Positions 18,848-26,411 of a stretch of 39,251 nucleotides of DNA are shown in pieces (the first letter of the stretch is position 1; each line of letters begins with the position of its first letter). A model generated the notes under the pieces. The model had not been told where the DNA came from and did no database searches. It saw only the letters and a program-made list of their open reading frames with translations. The position numbers and the translations under genes were made by a program. The DNA is from an uncultured Collinsella sp. (GTDB lineage Bacteria > Actinomycetota > Coriobacteriia > Coriobacteriales > Coriobacteriaceae): contig URLR01000010.1 in the NCBI GenBank assembly GCA_900548815.1, positions 1-39,251 on the forward strand, read 5' to 3'.

Positions 18848-19144
18848 CTATTTCCAAGGGTGCGACGTCAGGTGCCAGCCGCCGCAGTATTCACATTTGT
18901 AGCAGGCCAAACCGCGCCGTCCGCGGCTTTCGCAGTCGGCCATAACTGCCTCGGCCTCGGCGCGCGTGTCGTAACGGTTTTTGCGCTCGCACGACTTGTA
19001 GCGCCAGGCCTCATCGCGCTCGGCGTCCAAGGCGTCGCGGCGCTCGTCCTCGCGTGCAAACAGGTCGCTCATATCGCCGCCGGTGGCAGTGCTCAAAAAC
19101 TCGCTTTTTGCTTTTGACCAGGCGGCTCGCTTTTTGCTTCCCAT
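18848..19144 (-). CDS. Small charged protein with C-terminal CxxC zinc-binding-like motif
   Basis: A 98-residue cytoplasmic protein, rich in Lys, Arg, Asp and Glu, with a predicted helical N-terminal half. A compact C-terminal segment LACYKCEYCGGWHLTSHPWK carries two to three cysteines and two histidines, which suggests a metal-binding knuckle. The Y-C-G-G-W-H-L motif recurs in small phage- and host-encoded proteins of unknown role. The ATG at 19144 is preferred (GAGAGGGG upstream); a TTG at 19165 would add seven residues. It converges with rsmJ and is divergent from the GNAT gene. Confidence 0.65.
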   Translation of the reverse strand: MGSKKRAAWSKAKSEFLSTATGGDMSDLFAREDERRDALDAERDEAWRYKSCERKNRYDTRAEAEAVMADCESRGRRGLACYKCEYCGGWHLTSHPWK

Positions 19145-19169
19145 CTGCTTCGTGCCCCTCTCCAAACGC

Positions 19170-19199
19170 TGGTATCATTGCCCAATCAAAGTGATACCA
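19170..19199. promoter_or_regulatory. Inverted repeat between divergent genes
   Basis: TGGTATCA (19170-19177) and TGATACCA (19192-19199) are perfect inverted copies 14 nt apart. They sit between the Cys-rich protein gene and the GNAT gene. Each arm contains a TATCA -10-like string facing outward, so this may be paired promoters, an operator, or both. Confidence 0.4.
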
Positions 19200-19218
19200 A
19201 TAAACGTGAGGTCGCCGC

Positions 19219-19710
19219 GTGATGATCAGAAAAACCCTCGATACCGACATTCCCGCCGTCATGGCTATCTATGACGCGGCCCGCGCCTTTATGCGCGCAC
19301 ATGGCAACGCCACGCAGTGGCCCGAGGGCACGCCTTCTGCCGAGCAACTGGCTGCCGATATCGCCGCTGGTGGCAGCTATGTGTGCGAAGTCGACGACCG
19401 CGTGGTGGCGACGTTCGCCTTTTTGCCGGGCCCGGACGAGTGCTATGACGTAATTGAGGACGGTCAATGGCGTAGCGACACTCCGTACGCCGTGCTGCAC
19501 CGTGTGGCGTCCGATGGCACCGCGCACGGTATCGCGGCTGCGATGTTTGCCTTTGCCAAGGAGCGCGCCGACCACCTGCGTATCGACACGCATCAGGACA
19601 ACCTGCCCATGCAGGGCGCGAGTATTAAGGCAGGGTTTGAGCGCGCCGGCGTCGTGTATGTGTCAGACGGCACGCCGCGTGTTGCGTTTGACTGGCTGCG
19701 CGAGGCGTAA
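19219..19710 (+). CDS. GNAT family N-acetyltransferase
   Basis: A 163-residue acetyltransferase-fold protein. It opens with the common MIRKTLDTDIPAVMAIYDAA pattern. A central strand (VVATFAFLPG) follows, then the acetyl-CoA loop region VASDGTAHGIAAAMFAFAKE, and the RIDTHQDNLPMQGASIKAGF segment typical of strand 5 and the following helix. The substrate may be a small molecule or a protein and is not determinable. GTG at 19219 or ATG at 19222 start it (GAGG upstream). A strong hairpin closes the unit 27 nt after the stop. Confidence 0.85.
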   Translation: MMIRKTLDTDIPAVMAIYDAARAFMRAHGNATQWPEGTPSAEQLAADIAAGGSYVCEVDDRVVATFAFLPGPDECYDVIEDGQWRSDTPYAVLHRVASDGTAHGIAAAMFAFAKERADHLRIDTHQDNLPMQGASIKAGFERAGVVYVSDGTPRVAFDWLREA

Positions 19711-19737
19711 GAGCAGGGACGCGTTTCAACAATTCGC

Positions 19738-19777
19738 GCGAACGAAAATGGCTCCGGGTGGGGCCATTTTCGTTCGC
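19738..19777. terminator. Perfect 15-bp hairpin after the GNAT gene
   Basis: GCGAACGAAAATGGC (19738-19752) pairs perfectly with GCCATTTTCGTTCGC (19763-19777) around a 10-nt loop. It is probably the GNAT terminator. No clean T run follows, and the hairpin also lies in the long leader of the next gene. Confidence 0.6.
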
Positions 19778-19965
19778 TGCACTGTTTTGCAAGCCGGCTT
19801 TCGCAAGGCGCGAACCTACGAAAATCGTCGCGCGGCAACGCGGGGCGATGAGCTCGGTCGGGGGATAGGGCCCGCTTCGCCCGCCGGCTCGTAAATTGTA
19901 TCATCCAGTGTGGAACGAGGATGCCCGTTGCCGCGTACGATGGGCTTGTATATAAGAGGAGAGTC

Positions 19966-21969
19966 ATGTCGAAGCAAGCGGTCGTTGGAATCTTGGCGCA
20001 TGTCGATGCCGGCAAGACCACGTTGGCCGAGGCCATGCTGTTCAACGCGGGTCGCATTCGCAAGCGCGGCCGCGTGGACGATGGCGATTCGCATCTGGAT
20101 ACGAACGAGATTGAGCGCGAGCGTGGCATCACGATTTTCTCGTCGCAGGCCGTGCTCGACCATGGCGATACCCACGTCATGCTCGTGGATGCACCGGGGC
20201 ATGTCGATTTTTCTGCCGAGGCGGAGCGCACATTGCGCGCGCTCGACTACGCGATTTTGGTTGTGGGTGCCAACGATGGCGTGCAAGGGCACACCGAAAC
20301 CCTGTGGCGCCTGCTTGCGCGCTATGACATTCCGACATTCATCTATATCAACAAAATTGATTTGGAGAATCCCGGCCGCGATGTTTTGCTGGCGCAGCTT
20401 GGGCAGCGTCTTTCCGAAGGTTGCCTGGATGCCAACGAACTGTTGGCGGGCGGTGCCGTTCAGGAGGACGCCGCTGCGTTGGACGAGGCGGCGCTCGAGG
20501 AGTTTCTTGAAGCGGGTGAGCTTTCCGTCGCAACGCTGTCGCGTATGGTTGCCGAGCGCAAGCTCTTTCCCTGCTTTGCCGGCTCGGCGCTCAAGGACCA
20601 AGGTGTGGACGAGCTGCTGGATGGTATATGCGCGCTGATGCGTGAACAGGCATGGCACCCGGAGTTTGCCGCGCGCGTCTACCGCGTGAGCCGCGGGGAT
20701 CGCGGCGAGCGCTTGGCATGGGTTAAAGTGACCGGAGGCACGCTGCATGCCAAACAGCTGATTAACGGACGTTCCGGCGCCGAGGCATGGGAGCAGAAGG
20801 TCGATCAGGTACGCATCTATAACGGCGAAAAGTATGAGCTTGCCCAAGAAGTTGCTGCTGGCGGTATTTGTGCCGTGACGGGTCTTGCGCACGTTCGCCC
20901 GGGGGACGCCCTGGGCGCGGAGCCCGCGGGCGATGCGCCCGTCATTGCGCCGGTCCTCACCTATACGGTGCTTCCGGGCGAACACGATGTCCACGCGGTG
21001 TTCAAAGCGCTGACTGAGTTGGCGGACGAGGATCCCATGCTCGGCGTAAGCTGGAACACGCATCTTGAACAAATACATCTGCAGCTCATGGGAGCGGTGC
21101 AGCTCGAGGTCGTGCAGCGCGTGCTGGCCGATCGTTTTAGCCTTGCGGTTGCGTTTGAGTCTGGCGGCATCCTCTATAAGGAGGCCATTTCGCAGCCGGT
21201 CGAGGGCGTGGGCCACTTTGAGCCACTGCGCCACTATGCCGAGGTGCATCTGCGTCTGGAGCCGTTGCCAGCGGGTTCGGGCGTGCAGTTTGGTACCGTG
21301 ACCTCGACCGACGAGCTCGATCTTAACTGGCAGCGTTTGGCACTCACCAACGCCATGGAGCGCGACCACCTGGGCGTGCTGACCGGCTCGCCCATCACCG
21401 ATGTTCGCATTACGCTCACGGGCGGCCGCGCGCATGCCAAGCACACCGAGGGCGGTGATTTTCGTCAGGCAACGTATCGCGCGATTCGCCAGGGCCTCAT
21501 GCAGGCGCGTGAGGTCGGCGCGGCGGTGCTGCTGGAGCCGTGGTATCGCTTTGAGCTCGAGGTACCGGGGGAGTGCGTGGGCCGGGCGCTCTCGGATGCC
21601 ACGCGCATGGGTGCCGAGTACGAGCCGCCGACGATGGCGGGAGACCGGGCGAAGCTTGTGGGTCGCGTGCCGGCATCCGAGGTGCAGGATTACGCGCTGG
21701 AGGTGGCTGCCTACACGAGCGGTCGTGGTCATCTGTACCTGGAGTTCGCCGGTTATGCGGCTTGCCATGATGCCGAGCGCGTAATCGAGACGGCCGCCTA
21801 TGAGCCCGAGGCCGATCTGCCCAACACGCCCGATTCGGTCTTTTGCTCTCACGGCGCTGGTTACACGGTCAAATGGTACGACGTCCCCGAGGCAGCCCAC
21901 GTAAAGGTCGATCCCACCACCTTCCGCCCTTGGCGAGCGGCAGACGCAGAGTTTTTCGGCCACATGTGA
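19966..21969 (+). CDS. Tet(M)/EF-G-like translational GTPase
   Basis: A 667-residue ribosomal-protection-type GTPase. G1 AHVDAGKT is at 11-18, the switch I segment ERERGITI at 50-57, G3 DAPGH at 75-79 and G4 NKID at 129-132. EF-G-like domains II-V follow, and a C-terminal tail contains NTPDSVFCSHGAGYTVKWYD. It resembles Tet(W/M/O) proteins, which displace tetracycline from the ribosome. It also fits a chromosomal branch annotated only as a translation factor GTPase, and I would not call it a resistance gene from sequence alone. The ATG at 19966 follows AGAGGAGAG. Its TGA stop lies inside palindrome R3. Confidence 0.85.
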   Translation: MSKQAVVGILAHVDAGKTTLAEAMLFNAGRIRKRGRVDDGDSHLDTNEIERERGITIFSSQAVLDHGDTHVMLVDAPGHVDFSAEAERTLRALDYAILVVGANDGVQGHTETLWRLLARYDIPTFIYINKIDLENPGRDVLLAQLGQRLSEGCLDANELLAGGAVQEDAAALDEAALEEFLEAGELSVATLSRMVAERKLFPCFAGSALKDQGVDELLDGICALMREQAWHPEFAARVYRVSRGDRGERLAWVKVTGGTLHAKQLINGRSGAEAWEQKVDQVRIYNGEKYELAQEVAAGGICAVTGLAHVRPGDALGAEPAGDAPVIAPVLTYTVLPGEHDVHAVFKALTELADEDPMLGVSWNTHLEQIHLQLMGAVQLEVVQRVLADRFSLAVAFESGGILYKEAISQPVEGVGHFEPLRHYAEVHLRLEPLPAGSGVQFGTVTSTDELDLNWQRLALTNAMERDHLGVLTGSPITDVRITLTGGRAHAKHTEGGDFRQATYRAIRQGLMQAREVGAAVLLEPWYRFELEVPGECVGRALSDATRMGAEYEPPTMAGDRAKLVGRVPASEVQDYALEVAAYTSGRGHLYLEFAGYAACHDAERVIETAAYEPEADLPNTPDSVFCSHGAGYTVKWYDVPEAAHVKVDPTTFRPWRAADAEFFGHM

Positions 21970-21995
21970 CAAAGGGACAATTCCTTTTTCACATG
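21963..21995. repeat. REP-like palindrome R3
   Basis: CATGTGACAAAGG (21963-21975) and CCTTTTTCACATG (21983-21995) pair with a single mismatch around GACAATT. The ATGTGACAAAGGGAC string is shared with R4. The TGA at 21967-21969 is the stop codon of the Tet-like GTPase. Confidence 0.75.
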
Positions 21996-22000
21996 CTATT

Positions 22001-22030
22001 GGTATAACTCGGTATAAGTTGGTATAACTA
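22001..22030. repeat. Three 10-bp tandem repeats (GGTATAAST)
   Basis: GGTATAACTC, GGTATAAGTT and GGTATAACTA start at 22001, 22011 and 22021, so identical seven-base heads recur every helical turn. They end 32 nt before the AAA ATPase start, immediately after R3. The spacing suits a protein binding along one face of the DNA. They could instead contain overlapping -10 elements. Confidence 0.7.
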
Positions 22031-22062
22031 TTACCAGGGTTTGCCAATCCGAGGAGGCCGAC

Positions 22063-23181
22063 ATGAATCAAAATCCCTTTAAGCCCACGGCTGGCAAGCG
22101 GCCCCCGATACTCATCGGTCGCGAGTCGGTCATCGAAGATTTTGAGGAAGGGCTCGATAACGGCGCCGGAGCGCCGGGTAGGCTCATGCTCATTACGGGA
22201 AACCGCGGCTGTGGCAAAACAGTTCTCTTGCGGGAGCTACAGCGTTTGGCTAGTAAGCGCGGATGGGTGGTTGTCTCCGATTCCGCTTCGCTTGGCTTAT
22301 GCGACCGCTTGGCCGATGCGCTTCGCTCGAATAAACCCGTTGTGACGTCAATGGAACTCGGTCCGTCGTTTGGCCGGATGTCGGTCGAGACGGCGCGGGC
22401 AAAGGGCGAGACGTTGCGAGGGCTGGTCAACGAGCGCCTTAAGAAGCTCGGTCCAGGCAAGGGCATACTGTTTGCGATTGACGAGGCACAATCTGCGTCT
22501 ATCGAGGAACTGGCGGCGCTGGCCGTTCTCTATCAGCAAGTGCTCGGAGATCAAGATGCCACGGGCTTGCCTGATAGCGACCAGCGCGGTCTTGCGCTGG
22601 TATTTGCCGGCTTGCCCAGTATGGTTGATGATTTGCTCGAAGAGCCGAGCGTGACGTTTTTGCGCCGTGCCCAGCAGCGTACGCTGGGGGCGATCTCTTT
22701 GCCCAAGGTGCGTGATTCATATATCCAGACGGTCAAAGACGCCGGTCTTTACGTTGACGCGGAGACGGCGGACCTTGCGGCACGCAAGAGCATAGGGCAT
22801 CCCTATATGGTTCAGCTGGTGGGCTATTATATGTGGCGCTCTGCTGTCCGGCGTGGCTCGCAGGTCATCGAAAGGCGCGATGTCGAGGATGGCCATGCGG
22901 ATGCCGCCTCCGAGTTCTACGAAGCGGTTGACGCGCCCCTGTATTACGGGCTGCGCAGTCCACAGCGCCTTTTTATCGAGGCCATGGCGGTTGACGAGGG
23001 TAAACCGACGCGAATGGCGGACATCATTGAGCGCTGCGATCGCACTCAGAGCTGGGCGAGCAAATATCGCGCAAGCCTGATTCGCGAGCGCGTCATCGAG
23101 GCTGCCGGATACGGTCTCGTCCGGTTTACCGTGCCCATGCTGGGCGAGTATATCCGCGACCGCATTTTATGGCACGAGTAG
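22063..23181 (+). CDS. AAA family ATPase with C-terminal winged helix-like region
   Basis: A 372-residue protein. It opens with NPFKPTAGKRPPILIGRE, a pattern typical of AAA_16/Orc-like solitary ATPases. Walker A GNRGCGKT is at 46-53 and Walker B IDEAQ at 139-143. A sensor-like strand (ALVFAGLP) and a lid with a basic patch follow. The last 90 residues (GLRSPQRLFIEAMAVDEGK then PTRMADIIERCDR) look like a winged helix. I infer DNA or protein remodelling; the role is unknown. The ATG follows GAGGAGG. The class II UvrA gene begins almost directly after the stop, suggesting one transcript. Confidence 0.75.
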   Translation: MNQNPFKPTAGKRPPILIGRESVIEDFEEGLDNGAGAPGRLMLITGNRGCGKTVLLRELQRLASKRGWVVVSDSASLGLCDRLADALRSNKPVVTSMELGPSFGRMSVETARAKGETLRGLVNERLKKLGPGKGILFAIDEAQSASIEELAALAVLYQQVLGDQDATGLPDSDQRGLALVFAGLPSMVDDLLEEPSVTFLRRAQQRTLGAISLPKVRDSYIQTVKDAGLYVDAETADLAARKSIGHPYMVQLVGYYMWRSAVRRGSQVIERRDVEDGHADAASEFYEAVDAPLYYGLRSPQRLFIEAMAVDEGKPTRMADIIERCDRTQSWASKYRASLIRERVIEAAGYGLVRFTVPMLGEYIRDRILWHE

Positions 23182-23206
23182 GGTGATAAAGGTGACGGAA
23201 CAGAGG

Positions 23207-25687
23207 ATGAGCCCGCAGGCTATCGAGGTACGTGGCGCACGTGTCCATAACCTTAAGGATATCGATATCGATATTCCGCTGGGAAAGCTGGTGGGTATTG
23301 CCGGCGTGTCGGGTTCGGGCAAGAGTTCGCTGGCGCTGGGAGTTCTTTATGCCGAGGGCTCGCGCCGTTACCTGGAGGCGCTCAGCACCTATACCCGCCG
23401 TCGTCTGACGCAGGCCGAGCACGCCCAGGTGGACGAGGTGCTGCACGTGCCAGCGGCGCTCGCATTGCATCAGCGCCCCAGCGTGCCGGGCGTGCGTTCC
23501 ACTTTTGGCACCATGACCGAGCTCAACAACAGCCTGCGTCTGCTCTTTAGCCGCTGCGCCCATCACGTGTGCCCGCACTGCGGGGCGCGCGTGGAGCCGA
23601 GCCTTAACGTGGCTGCGGGCCTGTCGCTCACGTGTCCGATATGCGGCCGCGAGTTCTACGCGCCGAGTGCCGAGGATTTGGCTTTCAATAGCGGCGGTGC
23701 GTGTCCTACCTGCGGCGGCACCGGTGTCATGCGCGAAGTGGACGAGGCGAGTCTGGTGCCCGACGAGTCAAAGACTATCAACGAGGGCGCGGTGCTTCCT
23801 TGGGGCACGCTCATGTGGGATTTGATGAAGCAGGTGGCAGGCGAGATGGGCGTGCGCACCGACGTACCGTTTAACCAGCTCACGCCTCAAGAGCGCGACA
23901 TCGTGTTCCATGGTCCGGCGGTTAAGAAGCATATTCTCTACGTCCCCAAAAACGGCGAGGGCGCCACGCCGCTCGACTTTACCTATTACAACGCCGTCTA
24001 TACCGTCGAGAATGCGCTCGCCAAGGTTAAGGACGACAAGGGCCTCAAGCGCGTTGCGCGCTTTTTACGCGAGGGGCCATGCCGTGAATGCGGCGGCACG
24101 CGTCTCTCCGAGACTGCGCGCCAGCCCCAGGTGCGCGGTATCAATCTGGCGCAGGCCGCGGCCATGACACTGGGTGAGGCGATTGAGTGGGTGCGCGGGG
24201 TGCCCGCATCCTTGCCGGCCGAGATGCAGCCCATGGCGACGGATATCTGCGATTCGTTTTTGAGCACGGCCCGTCGTCTGGTCGATCTGGGCCTCGATTA
24301 TCTTTCGCTCGATCGCGCCGGTGCCACGCTCTCCACGGGTGAGCGCCAGCGTGTGCAGCTCGCCCGCGTGGTGCGCAACCGATCGACGGGCGTGCTTTAT
24401 GTGTTGGATGAGCCCTCGATCGGCTTGCATCCTGCCAATGTCGACGGCCTGGTTGGCGTTATGCGCGACCTGGTAGGCGACGGCAACACCGTGGTTGTTG
24501 TCGACCACGATACACGCGTACTGGCGGAAGCCGACTATCTGGTCGAGATGGGGCCCGTTGCCGGAGCAGGCGGCGGTAATGTGATTGCCGCTGGCACGGT
24601 GGACGAGGTCGAACAATCGCAGGGCAGCCGCATCGCCCCGTTTTTGCGCGCAGAGTCCAAGCGCATGCGTCCGCAGGTGACTGACGACGAAATGTTCGAC
24701 CAGGGACATATTCGCATGGCAACCGATGCCATCCATACCGTCAAGCCGCTCGAAGTCGATATCCCGCGCGGCCGTCTTGTCGCGGTGACGGGCGTTTCGG
24801 GTTCGGGCAAGACGACGTTGGTGCTCGAGACGCTCATCCCGGCGCTTAAGGCCCAGGCAGCTGGCGAGCGCCTGCCAAGCCATGTGCGCTGGGTCGATGC
24901 CGAGGGCATTGCGCGTGCCAACCTGATTGACGCCACGCCCATCGGTGCCAACGTGCGCTCGACGGTGGCAACCTATGCCGACATCCATGATGAGCTGCGC
25001 CGCGCCTTCGCCCGTACGCCCGAGGCCAAGGCAGCCGGCTACAAGGCGGGTGCCTTTAGCTACAATACCGGCGCCTTGCGCTGCCCTACGTGTGATGGCA
25101 CGGGCTCGATATCGCTCGACGTGCAGTTTTTGCCCGATGTCGAAATCGTCTGCCCGGCATGTCACGGCTCACGTTATGCAGACGCGGCTTCGCATATCCA
25201 TCGCGAGGGCAAGGACGGGAGTCTGCTTACGTTGCCGCAGCTCATGGACATGAGTGTGGACGAGGCCATCGACGCCACGGTGGGGCTCAAGAAAGTTCAG
25301 ACGCGCTTGCAGACCTTGCACGACTTGGGCTTGGGCTATCTCACGCTCGGTGAGCCCACGCCGGCGCTTTCGGGCGGCGAGGCTCAGCGTCTTAAGCTTG
25401 CGAGCGAGATGGGTCGCGTGCAGGATGATGCCGTGTTTGTGTTTGACGAGCCCACGATCGGACTACATCCGCTCGATGTTCAGGTGTTGCTGAGTGTGTT
25501 CGACGGCCTTGTTGCCAAAGGCGCCACGGTTATCGTGATCGAACACGATCTCGACCTTATCCGTAACGCCGATTACGTGATCGACATGGGCCCGGGCGGT
25601 GGCGACGCCGGCGGGCAAATCGTCTGCGCCGGTACGCCGGGCGACATCGCGGCCTGCTCCGCAAGCATCACCGGCCGCTACCTATAA
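23207..25687 (+). CDS. Class II UvrA-like ATPase (UvrA2)
   Basis: Two ABC ATPase modules with UvrA zinc motifs, about 826 residues against about 940 for UvrA1. Module 1 has Walker A GVSGSGKSS, an altered signature LSTGERQRVQLA and VLDEPSIGLHP. Module 2 has GVSGSGKTT, LSGGEAQRLKLA and FDEPTIGLHP. Between CPHCG and the LAFNSGGACPTCGGTG motif lie only about 45 residues, so most of the UvrB-binding domain is missing and a small CPHC/CPIC ribbon takes its place. UvrA2 proteins are linked to DNA damage tolerance or drug self-resistance (DrrC type). ATG 23207 gives the canonical N-terminus MSPQAIEVRGARVHNL; GTG at 23183 or 23192 is also possible. Confidence 0.88.
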   Translation: MSPQAIEVRGARVHNLKDIDIDIPLGKLVGIAGVSGSGKSSLALGVLYAEGSRRYLEALSTYTRRRLTQAEHAQVDEVLHVPAALALHQRPSVPGVRSTFGTMTELNNSLRLLFSRCAHHVCPHCGARVEPSLNVAAGLSLTCPICGREFYAPSAEDLAFNSGGACPTCGGTGVMREVDEASLVPDESKTINEGAVLPWGTLMWDLMKQVAGEMGVRTDVPFNQLTPQERDIVFHGPAVKKHILYVPKNGEGATPLDFTYYNAVYTVENALAKVKDDKGLKRVARFLREGPCRECGGTRLSETARQPQVRGINLAQAAAMTLGEAIEWVRGVPASLPAEMQPMATDICDSFLSTARRLVDLGLDYLSLDRAGATLSTGERQRVQLARVVRNRSTGVLYVLDEPSIGLHPANVDGLVGVMRDLVGDGNTVVVVDHDTRVLAEADYLVEMGPVAGAGGGNVIAAGTVDEVEQSQGSRIAPFLRAESKRMRPQVTDDEMFDQGHIRMATDAIHTVKPLEVDIPRGRLVAVTGVSGSGKTTLVLETLIPALKAQAAGERLPSHVRWVDAEGIARANLIDATPIGANVRSTVATYADIHDELRRAFARTPEAKAAGYKAGAFSYNTGALRCPTCDGTGSISLDVQFLPDVEIVCPACHGSRYADAASHIHREGKDGSLLTLPQLMDMSVDEAIDATVGLKKVQTRLQTLHDLGLGYLTLGEPTPALSGGEAQRLKLASEMGRVQDDAVFVFDEPTIGLHPLDVQVLLSVFDGLVAKGATVIVIEHDLDLIRNADYVIDMGPGGGDAGGQIVCAGTPGDIAACSASITGRYL

Positions 25688-25689
25688 CC

Positions 25690-25724
25690 GAATGTGACAA
25701 AGGGACTGCCCCTTTGTCACATTC
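25690..25724. repeat. REP-like palindrome R4
   Basis: GAATGTGACAAAGGG (25690-25704) and CCCTTTGTCACATTC (25710-25724) form a perfect 15-bp stem with a 5-nt loop. It lies between convergent uvrA2 and trmL. It supplies the TGA stop and last Met codon of trmL on the minus strand, and could also act as a transcription end. Confidence 0.85.
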
Positions 25725-26316
25725 CCGGAAAGCCTGTCTGGCGCAGTGCTTCGTACAGGGCGATGGCGGCGCTGTTGGAGAGGTTGAGTGCGCTGATGCG
25801 GTAGTCGTCCGGATTGACGAAGTTGCCGCAGATATCCTGCCGAAGGATGGCTTCGTGGTCGTCCTCGGTATGCCCGAGCGATTCCTCGTGGGCTTCCCAG
25901 GCCTCGGCGTTGTCGAGTGAGTCGCAATCGCGCAGCAAGGGGATGCGCTCGCAGCGCTCGGGCGCCGCGGCGAGCAGCTCCTCGGGAATACCCGAGCTCT
26001 CGCTGCCAAAGACCAGGTAGTCGCCATCGCGGTAGGTACTCTGCGCATAGGTTCGGCGCGCCTTTTTGGTCAGCAGATGCAGGCGCTCGTCGGCGGGGGA
26101 GAGGCCGTTGCGCGCAAGGAAATCCTCCCAGCCGGCATAGGTCGTCACGTCCAAGTTTTGCCAGTAGCCCAGACCGGCGCGACGTACCGTCTTGCCATCG
26201 AGCGAAAAGCCCAGTGGCTCCACCAGATGCAGATGGGCGCCGGTGACCACGCAGGTACGGCCGATATTGCCCGTATTGGCCGGAATCTCGGGTGCATACA
26301 GCACGATATTGAACAT
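25717..26316 (-). CDS. trmL: tRNA (cytidine(34)-2'-O)-methyltransferase TrmL
   Basis: A 199-residue SPOUT-class RNA methyltransferase. The N-terminus MFNIVLYAPEIPANTGNIGR carries the catalytic-side Asn and Arg. LVFGSESSGIPEELL is the first knot motif, and ALNLSNSAAIALYEALRQTGF the C-terminal knotted SAM site. An extra acidic stretch of about 30 residues (DCDSLDNAEAWEAHEESLGH) sits between them and lengthens the protein relative to E. coli TrmL (about 157). TrmL methylates the wobble base of tRNA-Leu. The ATG follows AAGGAG. The 3' end is inside palindrome R4. Confidence 0.92.
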   Translation of the reverse strand: MFNIVLYAPEIPANTGNIGRTCVVTGAHLHLVEPLGFSLDGKTVRRAGLGYWQNLDVTTYAGWEDFLARNGLSPADERLHLLTKKARRTYAQSTYRDGDYLVFGSESSGIPEELLAAAPERCERIPLLRDCDSLDNAEAWEAHEESLGHTEDDHEAILRQDICGNFVNPDDYRISALNLSNSAAIALYEALRQTGFPGM

Positions 26317-26337
26317 GAATCTCCTTGGCTCAGAACG

Positions 26338-26371
26338 AAAAACCACCACGAAGGGTACCTTCGTGGTGGTT
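26338..26371 (-). terminator. Rho-independent terminator after the CobW-type gene
   Basis: AACCACCACGAAGG (26341-26354) pairs perfectly with CCTTCGTGGTGGTT (26358-26371) around a 3-nt loop. Five T residues follow on the minus strand (26342-26338). It ends the minus-strand gene at 26412 and insulates trmL, which starts at 26316. Confidence 0.9.
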
Positions 26372-26411
26372 AGGCGGTTACGTGGGCGGAAAAATGCCCG
26401 CTTGGATAAAC

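Noticed and set aside
19966..21969. Acquired tetracycline resistance gene
   Set aside because: There are no flanking mobile elements and the flanks look like host chromosome. The similarity is at the level of the RPP/EF-G family only.
19816..22071. 751-codon open frame on the minus strand opposite the Tet-like GTPase
   Set aside because: It mirrors the codon pattern of the sense gene, has no ribosome site and no family resemblance.
24065..25165. 366-codon minus-strand frame inside uvrA2
   Set aside because: A shadow of the conserved UvrA reading frame with no domain.
26341..26371. Sixth member of the REP-like family
   Set aside because: The hairpin is perfect but lacks the GGGAC core and has a 3-nt loop with a T run, so it is an ordinary terminator.
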